From the NCBI GenBank assembly GCA_964419935.1, contig CAYQQJ010000014.1, forward strand, positions 29,238 to 93,237: a DNA stretch of 64,000 bases, given 5' to 3'. The DNA comes from CAYQQJ01 sp964419935 (GTDB lineage Bacteria > Pseudomonadota > Gammaproteobacteria > Pseudomonadales > Cellvibrionaceae). A model generated the notes under the pieces. The model saw only the letters and a list, made by a program, of their open reading frames with translations, did no database searches and had not been told where the DNA came from. Position 1 is the first letter of the stretch. Every line of letters starts with the position of its first letter. Shown here piece by piece: positions 26,893 through 36,155 of this stretch. The position numbers and the translations under genes are program-made.

Positions 26893-29800
26893 TCAGAACG
26901 CGGCGCGCACCCCCAAAGCCCAGCGGGCTTCATAGCGATTCTGGAATGCTTTCTGATCTTCGAACTCCAGATACGTTTGTTGGAACTCTTCGGTGATATT
27001 GGATCCGTTCAAGTACATGGAAATTTCGTCAGTGATGTTGACTGTGATATTGAGATCCAACTGGCCGTAGTCATCCTGATAGAGGCTTTGGAACCCCGTA
27101 GCCTGGTTGCCGATTGTCATCAACCGTGGTGAACGGAAGTTGTACGCTAGTCGAGCAGAACCAAAGTCGTTTTCCCACCAGGTGACGAAGTTGTAGGTAT
27201 CTTCGGAGTTGTTGATAAACGGCAACTCCTGTCCGCCAAAGCCTGTTGCATCCTGCGAGCTGTTCGATCGGGTGTAGTTTACGTCGAAACCCCAATCAGA
27301 CAGGAACCTCATGTCCGTCAGGTCACTCAAGGCCAGAGTGGCCGCAAGCTCGATGCCTTCCACTTCACCGCCAGTGCCTTGTTGTGGAATGGGAGCGATG
27401 TACGGACCCCGGTCTATTCCGTCAGCATCTGGTTCTCCAACATTGATGCTACCGGTCTGTACGAAGCTATCGATTTCGATACGGAACAAAGCGGCGCTTA
27501 CCAAAGATGCATTGCCGAGGTACCATTCTGCAGAGAAGTCGATGTTATTAGCGCGAGTCGGCTCCAAGTCCGGGTTGCCCGAAAAGGTCACGCTTGATAC
27601 GCGCATACAACCACAGTCATCATTGAAAACACGTCCGACTGTTTTACCGCCGCCCCAGCTAAGAAGATCCAACGGTTGCATTGTTTCACCGTAGGCAAAG
27701 CGTAACTTCACATCTTCGATGACGTCATAGGCAAGGTTGACCGACGGTAGCAAATCCGTATAACTGCGCTCGGTCACAATGTCACCAGTATCTTCATTGC
27801 TACCCGAATGTGGCAGCGCGTCGCCGGCGATGTTCTGCTTGATCAACAGGTCCGTTTCGATCACCTTGGCGCCGATGTTGCCGGTCAGTGGTCCCCACTC
27901 AAGATTGGCTTGCAGGAAGTAACTGAACTCGTTCAAGCCCACTTTGTAGGTTTGGCCGGGATTGATGATGCGCTGCTGCGGACCGAAGACTTTCTCCTGG
28001 AAAGCGAGCGTGTCGTCGAATGCGCGTGGATCGATCGCCCAGACGCCGGGAATCCCGCTGACGCCCGTGAAATCATCGACCCAGATCACATCGTTGTGTT
28101 CATCGATGCGAGTGGGTGGAAGCAATGTGTAGCCTCGGAATCCGTCGTCATCAGGAATGCCATCTTCGTTTGCATCAATAGACAAGTCGGGTACGGGGTT
28201 ACCGGCGAGATCGAAGCCGGTGACGAATTCTCCCTGTGGCAGGTTTGGATCACAAGCAGTGGTACCGGAGGTCTGATCTACGGCTTTCCACTGGGCGTCA
28301 CAGCCACCCGTTGCATCCAATCCGCCAAAATATGAAAACTGTTCGCGGTCAACATCACGTTCGCTTTGGCGCAGACCGAAATCCACACTTGTGATAAAGG
28401 GCGTATCATCAAACGCATAGTTCCATCGGGTACTGAATGTATTCATGGAACCGTCAGTGTCGGTATTGCCTTCCGATGAAAATGCGCCAATGTGGTAGGT
28501 ATCTTTACTGGCCATATATTCGGCGATCGTCATATCCGGCTGACTGCTACTGCTCACGACCTGATCGAAACCCGAGAACACAACGTCTTCGCCTGAAGCA
28601 TCATAGCCAATCATAAAATCCGTGCTATCGATCCCGCCAGGCGAAAATTCGGCAAAACATCCGCCTTCACTACCGACAGCCACGTCATCGGCGCCACAAA
28701 GCTCAGACGGTACTAAACCACCCGGCCCCTGAATCAATCCGCTGTCATCAACATCGAGCATGTCGCCTTCGCCATAACCATGGCGCATTTGCGCTTTGGC
28801 GCTCGATCGAGTGATACGCGCCTGACCTGTGAGTGCGCCACCATTGTCATAATTGAGTTCAAGGTTGGAGTTTTGAGACAATTCTCTGTTGTAATTCGTT
28901 TGTGAAAACGACTGCATACGGTAGGGACGGGCATTGAATTGGTTGACCGTCCGCCAGTTTTGGACGCCTGCATCTGTCGTAATAGTGAACTCGTTGGACG
29001 CCCAGCCATTTTCCGTGGGATGAGCATAGTTTGTGAACGACGCCCATCGATTGTTCTGGGAGAACCCGGCGCGCCGATTCCAGCGGTCTTGGTTGCTGTA
29101 GAAATAATCGGCGGTGAGCTCAAAGCCTTCGCCAAGATCGGCCTGAAACGAAACATTCAAGCCATCTCGCTGACGCTCCTCTTGTTTATAGAATGCGGCG
29201 AAACCTTGCGGAACTACATGGTAGACGTCAGAGTTTACGGGGTCCCAGGTCGTAGGGTCTTCCGGATCTTCCCATGTGTGGTTATTGTTCGTGGCTCCGA
29301 TACCACCGTTCTCAGACGTATCAAAATAACCGTTGTAATCTGTCGCGAGATTTTTCTCCGTGGTAACGGCTGAGACCAGAATGCCAATCTTCTCATTCTG
29401 CCAGCTTATTAATCCACTCAAGGTCGGATCAACTTCTTCACTGATGCTGCCGTAATCGGCTTCAACAGAGCCGGCAAATGACCAACCTTCGTCCATATCG
29501 AACGGTCGTCGTGTTTTGAGATTTACAGTCCCTGAAATGCCCTGAGATGTGAGCGTGGCTACAGGAGATTTATACACCTCTGCGCCAGAAAACAGTTGCG
29601 AAGGGAGGTCTCCGAAATCTGCGCTTGAAGAATCGATAGTGGTAGCGCTGAGAAACGTTTCGCCATTTAAGGAGGTCGCGACGTTCCCGAGTCCGCGAAT
29701 CTGTACGGGGCCACCTTCGCCAGCGGTACGCTCAACTTGAATGCCGGGAATGCGCTGAAGCGAGTCGGCAATGGTGACATCGGGTAGCTTGCCAATGTCC

Positions 29801-30009
29801 TCAGCAGAAATCGCATCGACTACCGAATCCGCAAGACGTTTGGTGTTAATGGAATTTTGTTGGGCCGCGTACACACCTTGTACCAGAACTTCTTCGGTCA
29901 CTAAACCGGCGTCCTGTCCCATGGCTCCGTAACTAACTGATGCCAATAAGCAGGATGAAATGCTGGAAGCAAGTATTTTCTTTCTGAATCGCCTGGTCGT
30001 ATGTTCCAT
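26893..30009 (-). CDS. TonB-dependent outer-membrane receptor
   Basis: A 1038-residue receptor with a long signal peptide (to about residue 31), a TonB-box-like EEVLVQG, and a plug domain (IGKLPDVTIADSLQRIPGI, then VQIRGLGNV). A beta-barrel follows that ends in WALGVRAAF. The plug sequence matches the large polysaccharide or oligosaccharide receptors common in marine Gammaproteobacteria and Caulobacter, so the ligand is probably a sugar polymer or oligomer. Halogenase-family genes often flank such receptors. GAGGAG lies seven bases before the ATG. The transcript ends at the strong hairpin at 26815-26854. Confidence 0.93.
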   Translation of the reverse strand: MEHTTRRFRKKILASSISSCLLASVSYGAMGQDAGLVTEEVLVQGVYAAQQNSINTKRLADSVVDAISAEDIGKLPDVTIADSLQRIPGIQVERTAGEGGPVQIRGLGNVATSLNGETFLSATTIDSSSADFGDLPSQLFSGAEVYKSPVATLTSQGISGTVNLKTRRPFDMDEGWSFAGSVEADYGSISEEVDPTLSGLISWQNEKIGILVSAVTTEKNLATDYNGYFDTSENGGIGATNNNHTWEDPEDPTTWDPVNSDVYHVVPQGFAAFYKQEERQRDGLNVSFQADLGEGFELTADYFYSNQDRWNRRAGFSQNNRWASFTNYAHPTENGWASNEFTITTDAGVQNWRTVNQFNARPYRMQSFSQTNYNRELSQNSNLELNYDNGGALTGQARITRSSAKAQMRHGYGEGDMLDVDDSGLIQGPGGLVPSELCGADDVAVGSEGGCFAEFSPGGIDSTDFMIGYDASGEDVVFSGFDQVVSSSSQPDMTIAEYMASKDTYHIGAFSSEGNTDTDGSMNTFSTRWNYAFDDTPFITSVDFGLRQSERDVDREQFSYFGGLDATGGCDAQWKAVDQTSGTTACDPNLPQGEFVTGFDLAGNPVPDLSIDANEDGIPDDDGFRGYTLLPPTRIDEHNDVIWVDDFTGVSGIPGVWAIDPRAFDDTLAFQEKVFGPQQRIINPGQTYKVGLNEFSYFLQANLEWGPLTGNIGAKVIETDLLIKQNIAGDALPHSGSNEDTGDIVTERSYTDLLPSVNLAYDVIEDVKLRFAYGETMQPLDLLSWGGGKTVGRVFNDDCGCMRVSSVTFSGNPDLEPTRANNIDFSAEWYLGNASLVSAALFRIEIDSFVQTGSINVGEPDADGIDRGPYIAPIPQQGTGGEVEGIELAATLALSDLTDMRFLSDWGFDVNYTRSNSSQDATGFGGQELPFINNSEDTYNFVTWWENDFGSARLAYNFRSPRLMTIGNQATGFQSLYQDDYGQLDLNITVNITDEISMYLNGSNITEEFQQTYLEFEDQKAFQNRYEARWALGVRAAF

Positions 30010-30101
30010 TCTTGTCTCCTCAGTTATGAATTTTATAATTACCTCATTTTCTGATTACCGCACTGCTTACAGACGCCTACCTTCACTGTCTGCAAATTTC
30101 G

Positions 30102-31034
30102 TCATTCGACGAGGCTGGACTGTAACATCCAGCTGCGCCCAGGATTCTCAGCCATAAAGGTCTCAATGGCGCCGCGCTGTTGCATGGTGACAAACACCTG
30201 TCGACCATCGGTTCCGCCAAAGGCGACGTTGGTCGGGTGTTGCCCGGTGAGAGGAATTTCCCGGAGTAATTGGCCGGTGGGTGAAATCATGGCGACCACG
30301 CCGGCGCCGTAGCGCGCGACGTAGAGGTTGCCCTGGTCGTCACAGCGCATTCCGTCCAGGCCGTGATCATTGAATTCAATCAATAATCGCTTATTGGCAA
30401 CGCTGTCATCGGGAAGAATGTCATACACATAAATTTTGCGTTGCACGCTCTCATTGACGTAAAGATGCTTGCCGTCGGGGCTCACCTCGACGCCATTGGT
30501 GGTTCCCATGTTGTCTTCGAGCAGGGTGGTTTGGCCCCGCGAGTCGATTTTCCATAATTTGCCGGTGTTATTCTGCCAGTTGGGGTCGCTGGCGTAGAGC
30601 GTACCGCTGGCAGTAATGGCAATATCATTGGGCTGATTCATGGCGGGTTCATGGGCGTGAACACGAATGGCTTTGGTCTGCATGTCCACTTTCAGAATGT
30701 TGTGGCCGATGTAGTCGGCGATATACATATTGTTGTTGGTATCAAAGCGGATTCCATTACCAATGCTGTTATTGGGGAGTTCCAGAAAGAGTTCGGCATT
30801 ATTCTTTGCAGTGACTCTTCCGATGGTTCCATTATTCCGAAAATTGACTGCATAAAGCCTGCCAGATGCGTCGACAGCCGGACCTTCAACACCTGTGGTG
30901 AAAACGCCATCGCCCACCCAGTCCGACGACTGATAGAGCTTAAGCTCGGACACAGGCGTGCTGCAGCTGCTGGTCAACAGCGCGGCTGTAATCAGGGTTG
31001 TTGAAACGGCCTTTTGGGGAATAAGTTGGGTCAC
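30102..31034 (-). CDS. SMP-30/gluconolactonase-like lipoprotein
   Basis: A 310-residue six-bladed propeller protein. A GTG start at 31034 is chosen because GAGGA lies eight bases before it. It also yields a proper lipoprotein signal (TTLITAALLTSSC, with C24 as the lipid-bearing residue). Propeller repeats are visible as GNGIRFDTNNNMYIADY, NDIAITASGTLYASDP, NGVEVSPDGKHLYVNES and DGMRCDDQGNLYVARYG, the typical SMP-30 metal-site segments. It may open sugar lactones in the periplasm or at the outer membrane, which fits the sugar-acid genes nearby. Confidence 0.85.
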   Translation of the reverse strand: MTQLIPQKAVSTTLITAALLTSSCSTPVSELKLYQSSDWVGDGVFTTGVEGPAVDASGRLYAVNFRNNGTIGRVTAKNNAELFLELPNNSIGNGIRFDTNNNMYIADYIGHNILKVDMQTKAIRVHAHEPAMNQPNDIAITASGTLYASDPNWQNNTGKLWKIDSRGQTTLLEDNMGTTNGVEVSPDGKHLYVNESVQRKIYVYDILPDDSVANKRLLIEFNDHGLDGMRCDDQGNLYVARYGAGVVAMISPTGQLLREIPLTGQHPTNVAFGGTDGRQVFVTMQQRGAIETFMAENPGRSWMLQSSLVE

Positions 31035-31093
31035 CGGATCTGTCCTCGTTTTTGTAATTTTGAGTGGATGTTTTGTAACTTTGATATGAAGGC

Positions 31094-31121
31094 AAAAAAA
31101 GCGGTGCTGCAAGCAGCACCG
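31094..31121 (-). terminator. Rho-independent terminator of the hexosaminidase gene
   Basis: A nine-base-pair stem (CGGTGCTGC paired with GCAGCACCG) is followed on the minus strand by C and seven T residues. It lies 91 bases after the GH20 stop and upstream of the SMP-30 gene. Confidence 0.9.
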
Positions 31122-31212
31122 GAAAGACAAGGGGAGCACGCCTTCCAAAAGGACGGTCAATCCCTGACCATCGTAAAAACACTGAGTGGCGTCTCAGTCG
31201 AAACAGGCGCCG

Positions 31213-33678
31213 TTAAAAATTCTGATCAATAAACGCAGCATCCAGCAGATGCTCGATGGGATAAGCCGCTGCGATAACCATCTCGCTTTGGATGGTCTGA
31301 GCCTGTCGCAGCTGTGCTTTCATTTTTCTGTAATCTGCTTCGGATACCGGTATTTTGTTCTGCAGGTGTGATAGCAATTTCAAACCGGTGGTGGAAACCT
31401 GGTGAAGGTCTTCAACCACGGGCTTAAGTTCCGCCAGGTCCGGCGCTGAATTAACCAGTTGTTTAAGACTGTGGTAATTAGTTGCCCAGGCCGTCAAACG
31501 CTGCTGGATCGCCGCCAATGTGTTCTGGTCGTCCGGATTTTTCCGCCATTGCGCAACAAGGTTTGACAACTCTCGCACGGCGAGACTCTCCGCCGGGAGT
31601 GCGTCGGCAAAACGATTGAGTGAATCCCGTCGCGAATAGGTTTCACCCACGGATTTTTCGTGGTGGCGGTGATAGTACTGTGCCGGTTCAACGGCTCGCG
31701 CCAGGATCTGCAGTGGCTCGATATTGCGCGGCCCGGCAAGTTTGCGCATGGCGGTGACGACTTGCTGGCGGTGCTGCAAACCTACCGATGTCTCTGCCCA
31801 GTCGCTGACGGTGTTTAACCGTGCATACATGGAAGTGATATCGCTTGCATCCGGTGCGGACCAAAGCCGTTCCGCCACGACAAACGCGCGGGGCCACAGG
31901 CGAACATCAATGGAGTTTTCATCAATCAGTTCCGCCCAGAGTGCGGCTTCACCACCGAGCACCTGATGTGTTTTGTCGTCCTGCACCAGTGCGCGCGCTA
32001 ACGGGGCGGGCGGCTGGGTGCCGCTCAGCTCGGACCCGCCAATCAGCTGCCCGGAAACGGGATAAGGGGCGTTCGCCACCAAAACCTGGCCGGACAACTC
32101 GCCGCTGTCGGACAGGTAAACCCGTGGTTGAAACTTGCCCATCCAGGTGTCAGTCCAGAACTGGGTTTCACCGTAAACAGTCTCGATTTCGTGCATGGCT
32201 TTGCGGGATTTTCCCGCAAAATCGATGAAGCCGCGACGCTCACCGGCGTCGTTGGTAATAAGGGTAAAACTACCGGTGACGGCGCTGCCGCGCTTGCGCG
32301 GAACTTCGAACGACCACGTCTGCCAGTGTTCGCCATCGGCGACTTCATCAATGACCGGCAGCGGTCGAGGCAAGATCGGATTCCGGTAGTGGTAAGCCGC
32401 CGGCTGTGGCTGGTCCAAATAAAAACCTGTCGAAAGTATTGCACGAAAGCCTTCATTGACAGCCTGACCCAAGGCGTCAGGACCGCGCCAGGACTGAATG
32501 ACAACATCGTTTGGCAGGGCGGGATGAAGCGTCTCATCCCAACCGACCATGGACTTTCCCAGTTTGGCGAGAATACCGGCGATGCGTTGATTGAAATACG
32601 CGTGCAGAGCCGCGTGGTCCGCCAGGTCTTGCTCGGCCATGAATGCTTGAATATCCGCATTGTTGGCCCAGTCGTGAGGATTCACCTCATCCCCGCCAAT
32701 GTGAAGGTAAGCAAACGGAAAAAGCGTTGCTACTTCCCCCAACAACCGTTCGGCGAAATCGTAGACGGCTTCATTGGCTGGATTCAGCAACGGCGTGTGC
32801 ACGCCCCAGCGATCTTCCGGATGATAAGGTCCTGGTGCGGACATGAGTTCCGGATAGGCGACGGCAAGGGCGCTGGTGTGGCCGGGCATACCGATTTCCG
32901 GCAGCACATGAATGCCCCGTGCACCGGCGTAGGCGACGATTTCGCGAATCTCGTCCTGAGAGTAGTACTTCCCTTGGGAAGCCAGTTGGTGCAGTTTTGG
33001 AAACTCTTTTGATTCCAGTCGCCAGCCTTGATCATCGGTCAAATGCCAATGAAGAATGTTGTATTTGGCGGCGGCCATGCCATCGATCTGCCGCTTGAGT
33101 GTTTCCACGGAAAGGAAATGCCGCGAGGAATCAATCAGTACCCCGCGCCACGGGAATCGGGGGAAGTCATCTATTTTAACAGCAGGAATTTTTGTAATTT
33201 TATCGCGGGAGCTATGCACGCCAATCAGTTGCAGCAGGGTTTCCAGTCCGTGCCGTGCGCCTGCGGGTGACTTGGCGGTTAACACAATGTTTTCCGGGGT
33301 GACTTCAAGCTGATAGCTTTCTTGTTCAGGCGCGACTATGTCGTTTTCTGGCGACGTTGATTTCGTTGCAAATGAGATTTTCAGGCTAGCGTTGTCGGCA
33401 TCCGCAGCAACCATTGTGGCTTTGATGCCGGTCTGTCGTTCCAGTCGCGCGATAAACCGTTGCACCGTTGTCGATAGGGGTTCGCCCTCAGGCTGGCTGA
33501 TGGCGATCAGAAATGGGTTCTGTAATTCATATTCGCCGGAAGTCAGAGCGACTTGCTGCGGGTAAGGCATAAGGTCAAGCAACGCATCCCCTGTGGCCAC
33601 GTCTTTTTTCGACGAGCACGCGCTCATGCAGACAAGTACAATGCTCAAAAGCGCGATGAATGTTTTTTTAGAAGTCAT
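31213..33678 (-). CDS. GH20 beta-N-acetylhexosaminidase, lipoprotein
   Basis: An 821-residue glycoside hydrolase that would release N-acetylglucosamine or its acid from chitooligosaccharides. The lipobox CMSAC (C21) anchors it in a membrane. A GH20b N-terminal domain (about 35-165) precedes the catalytic barrel, marked by WRGVLIDSSRHFLSVETLK, ILHWHLTDDQGWR and the D330-E331 catalytic pair in HIGGDEVNPHDW. The C-terminal 150 residues are helical. It is 40 bases downstream of the PLP deaminase gene on the same strand, so the two are probably co-transcribed. Confidence 0.93.
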   Translation of the reverse strand: MTSKKTFIALLSIVLVCMSACSSKKDVATGDALLDLMPYPQQVALTSGEYELQNPFLIAISQPEGEPLSTTVQRFIARLERQTGIKATMVAADADNASLKISFATKSTSPENDIVAPEQESYQLEVTPENIVLTAKSPAGARHGLETLLQLIGVHSSRDKITKIPAVKIDDFPRFPWRGVLIDSSRHFLSVETLKRQIDGMAAAKYNILHWHLTDDQGWRLESKEFPKLHQLASQGKYYSQDEIREIVAYAGARGIHVLPEIGMPGHTSALAVAYPELMSAPGPYHPEDRWGVHTPLLNPANEAVYDFAERLLGEVATLFPFAYLHIGGDEVNPHDWANNADIQAFMAEQDLADHAALHAYFNQRIAGILAKLGKSMVGWDETLHPALPNDVVIQSWRGPDALGQAVNEGFRAILSTGFYLDQPQPAAYHYRNPILPRPLPVIDEVADGEHWQTWSFEVPRKRGSAVTGSFTLITNDAGERRGFIDFAGKSRKAMHEIETVYGETQFWTDTWMGKFQPRVYLSDSGELSGQVLVANAPYPVSGQLIGGSELSGTQPPAPLARALVQDDKTHQVLGGEAALWAELIDENSIDVRLWPRAFVVAERLWSAPDASDITSMYARLNTVSDWAETSVGLQHRQQVVTAMRKLAGPRNIEPLQILARAVEPAQYYHRHHEKSVGETYSRRDSLNRFADALPAESLAVRELSNLVAQWRKNPDDQNTLAAIQQRLTAWATNYHSLKQLVNSAPDLAELKPVVEDLHQVSTTGLKLLSHLQNKIPVSEADYRKMKAQLRQAQTIQSEMVIAAAYPIEHLLDAAFIDQNF

Positions 33679-33718
33679 TATTGTTTTAGCTTTTGTGAAA
33701 GTTTGTTAGAAAAATGTT

Positions 33719-35002
33719 CTAGAAAAACGTTTCGACCTGTTCCACTACATTGTACTGGTCGTCGATTACGCAAATCTGGCGCCACTTATCAAAAGTCAAA
33801 CACGGGTGCGAAGTCGACAGCGCAACAATATCGCCGACGCGCAAATCAGCGCCGGCAGGAATGCTCATCATGCTGTGCTGGTCCATGATCGCTTGCACCC
33901 GCCACCCAGCGGGAGCCGCAACCGGGGTGTCGGTGCCGGGGCGATAAAACAGGCTGGGTTGTGGCAGGCCGGCATCAAATGCTGCGTCCCGCTTGCCCAA
34001 GGTCAAAATCGCCCGGTCAGGCTCGGGTATTGATTGCACATACACCCAGATCTCCAGACTCGATTGCAAATCGCCATTCAGCTCGCATTGTCCCGCCAGC
34101 CGGTCCATGACCTTTTGCTGTGCATCCAGGTAAATACCCATGTCGTGAATCAGGTAGCAGCCGGGCCGGATAACGGGAATAATCGACTGACCATTGACGG
34201 GTCGGGTCAGGGCGTCTTCGCTGAAAATTCCCGACACCAGGTCATACCACGCTGAGCCCGCACCAGTGAGAATGATGTTGTCTGTTCTGAAGGCGCCTTG
34301 ATCGCGCAATCGTGAGCAGATGTCGCGCACCCGCAACAGATGTTCGCGAATGCGGGCCTCCGCATGCTCACCGCTGATCAGCCCCTCGTAGGTCTCCACA
34401 CCGCACAGCCTAAGACTGGGATAGCGGTGGATGGCTTCTACTACAGATGCAATCTGTTCCTCGGTCCTGCAGCCGCAGCGCCCACCGGCAACACCGACTT
34501 CCAATAGTACCTGTAGGGTTTGCTGGGTCTGTGCGAAGAATTCGCCGAGCTGGCGCACATTGTCGACGGAGTCCACCAGACAATAGAATTCGAACGGCTG
34601 GCCCGCAGATTCGGTGGCGAGAAGTTCGCTGATAATGGCCATGTTGCGTTTGCCGACCAGCTGATTCGCCATGATTACCCGCGCAACGCCGGCGTGATGA
34701 GCGGCAGCCACCTGTGGCGCTGTGGCCAGGGTCAGTGCCCAGGCGCCGCTGGCGAGCTGCTGCTTGAAAAACGCGGGCACCATGGTGGTTTTGCCGTGGG
34801 GCGCGAGTTTTACGCCTTGGCTGTTGGCAAAGTCCTGCATCCATGCGAGGTTGTTGTTGAGGCGGGATTGGTAGACCACGGCCGCAGGAAGGCTCAGGTC
34901 TTCCCGCAACAGGTTCCAATTCTGCTGGGTAAGGCCGGCGGCAACCGCACCGTTGCCTTTTATGGATGCGCAAAGGCTGGCGCTCTCATGGCGGCTGGTC
35001 AT
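33719..35002 (-). CDS. PLP-dependent D-amino acid (or D-glucosaminate) deaminase, DSD1-like
   Basis: A 427-residue fold-type III enzyme with an alanine-racemase-like barrel. The PLP lysine is K71 in LAPHGKTTM, and the C-terminal zinc site of D-serine dehydratases is present as H399-x-C401 in STSHPCLTFDKW. It would remove the amino group from a D-amino acid; D-glucosaminate is also chemically a D-2-amino acid. The start at 35002 has AGGA six bases upstream; a further nine in-frame codons precede it. It is divergent from a RpiR regulator gene and next to genes for a deacylase and RidA, which act before and after such a reaction. Confidence 0.85.
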   Translation of the reverse strand: MTSRHESASLCASIKGNGAVAAGLTQQNWNLLREDLSLPAAVVYQSRLNNNLAWMQDFANSQGVKLAPHGKTTMVPAFFKQQLASGAWALTLATAPQVAAAHHAGVARVIMANQLVGKRNMAIISELLATESAGQPFEFYCLVDSVDNVRQLGEFFAQTQQTLQVLLEVGVAGGRCGCRTEEQIASVVEAIHRYPSLRLCGVETYEGLISGEHAEARIREHLLRVRDICSRLRDQGAFRTDNIILTGAGSAWYDLVSGIFSEDALTRPVNGQSIIPVIRPGCYLIHDMGIYLDAQQKVMDRLAGQCELNGDLQSSLEIWVYVQSIPEPDRAILTLGKRDAAFDAGLPQPSLFYRPGTDTPVAAPAGWRVQAIMDQHSMMSIPAGADLRVGDIVALSTSHPCLTFDKWRQICVIDDQYNVVEQVETFF

Positions 35003-35056
35003 AAACGTCCTGCTGCAGCCGTGCTGCAAAAGTAAAGGTGGTTGATCTTGGTTGAT

Positions 35057-35069
35057 GATAGAAACTATC
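35057..35069. promoter_or_regulatory. Candidate operator palindrome GATAG-AAA-CTATC
   Basis: A perfect inverted repeat with five-base arms and a three-base centre lies in the 227-base divergent region between the deaminase and the RpiR-type regulator genes. It is just upstream of a good promoter match. RpiR-family proteins bind inverted repeats, so it is a reasonable autoregulatory site; this is inference. Confidence 0.4.
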
Positions 35070-35087
35070 TATCAGCAAAGTCAAGCC

Positions 35088-35115
35088 TTGTTAGTTGCAA
35101 ACAATCGTATATAAT
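35088..35115 (+). promoter_or_regulatory. Predicted sigma-70 promoter for the regulator gene
   Basis: A -35 match TTGTTA (35088-35093) is separated by 16 bases from a perfect -10 box TATAAT (35110-35115). It points towards the RpiR-type regulator gene, leaving a leader of about 110 bases. Confidence 0.55.
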
Positions 35116-35229
35116 TCAGCTATATCGGGTCATCCTTCACGGTTTGCGTCTTCTTTATAAAAGGTCGGCAGCAGGGGAGTGTGTGAAGCATAATCAGCGA
35201 CCTCGAAAATCGAATAACAGGAATACGTT

Positions 35230-36096
35230 GTGGGATATGAACCTGACATAGTGTCGCGCATTGGCGAACTCTATGGACATTTGCGAGATGCAGAGCAGAA
35301 GATAGCCAAAGTCGTGCTGGATGACGTGAATTTTGCAGCTCACGCCAGCATCAGTGAGTTAGCGGAAAAAGCCGGCGTCAGCGAAGCCACCATTACGCGC
35401 TTCGCCAAAGCTGTGAACTGCCGAAATGTCAGGGATCTAAAGCTTCGTCTTGCTCAGTCACTGGCCATTGGCCAGCGCTTTTTTGCGGATGTGAAGGCCG
35501 AGCCAGCCGGCATCTACGGCGTTTACGATGCCATCAAGAGCGCCCTGGATCACAACGCAAAACTTATCACCGCCGAGGTCATTGAGCCGGCTGTGGAAAT
35601 ACTGTCCAAAGCCCGCCAGATTCTGATTTTCGGGGTCGGTGGTGGTTCCACCGTTATGGCCCAGGAATTCCAGCATCGGCTGTTCCGGCTGGGTTTCGCG
35701 TCAACCGCATACTCGGATCCGATGCTGATGCGCATGGCTGCTGCCACCATCGACAACAATGACGTGGTTATTTGTCTGTCGCTGGGCGGTTTCAGTCCGG
35801 ATGTTCAGGAGGCGGCGGAAATTGCCAAGGAATACGGAGCCACAACAGTCGCCATTACCACGGCGAATTCTCCGCTGTCGTCGAGTGTGAATCACCTGAT
35901 TCCAATCGAGCCGATGGAAACCGACTATATCTTCAAGCCCAGCGCGTCGCGTTATGTCATGTTGGCGGCCATCGATGTTCTGGCTACCGAACTTGCCATC
36001 AAACACAAGCGCAAGAGCCGTGAGACGCTGCGCCGTCTCAAACACACCTTAGACAGCCACAAGCACGGCCAGGATCGACTACCGCTGGGCGATTGA
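35230..36096 (+). CDS. MurR/RpiR family transcriptional regulator
   Basis: A 288-residue regulator with an N-terminal helix-turn-helix (SISELAEKAGVSEATITRFAKAVNC, about residues 38-62). A C-terminal SIS sugar-binding domain follows (ILIFGVGGGSTVMAQEFQHRL, then VVICLSLGGFSPDVQE). SIS domains bind phosphosugars or sugar acids, so the regulator probably senses an intermediate of the surrounding amino-sugar or amino-acid pathway. The GTG at 35230 has AGGA seven bases before it. The stop overlaps an in-frame TTG of the next frame, but the deacylase proper starts 60 bases later. Confidence 0.9.
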   Translation: MGYEPDIVSRIGELYGHLRDAEQKIAKVVLDDVNFAAHASISELAEKAGVSEATITRFAKAVNCRNVRDLKLRLAQSLAIGQRFFADVKAEPAGIYGVYDAIKSALDHNAKLITAEVIEPAVEILSKARQILIFGVGGGSTVMAQEFQHRLFRLGFASTAYSDPMLMRMAAATIDNNDVVICLSLGGFSPDVQEAAEIAKEYGATTVAITTANSPLSSSVNHLIPIEPMETDYIFKPSASRYVMLAAIDVLATELAIKHKRKSRETLRRLKHTLDSHKHGQDRLPLGD

Positions 36097-36155
36097 CGAA
36101 TTTGATCGGCTCGGCACCAGGAACAACTGTCCAGGCAGAAATCGGCGGGAGCAAT

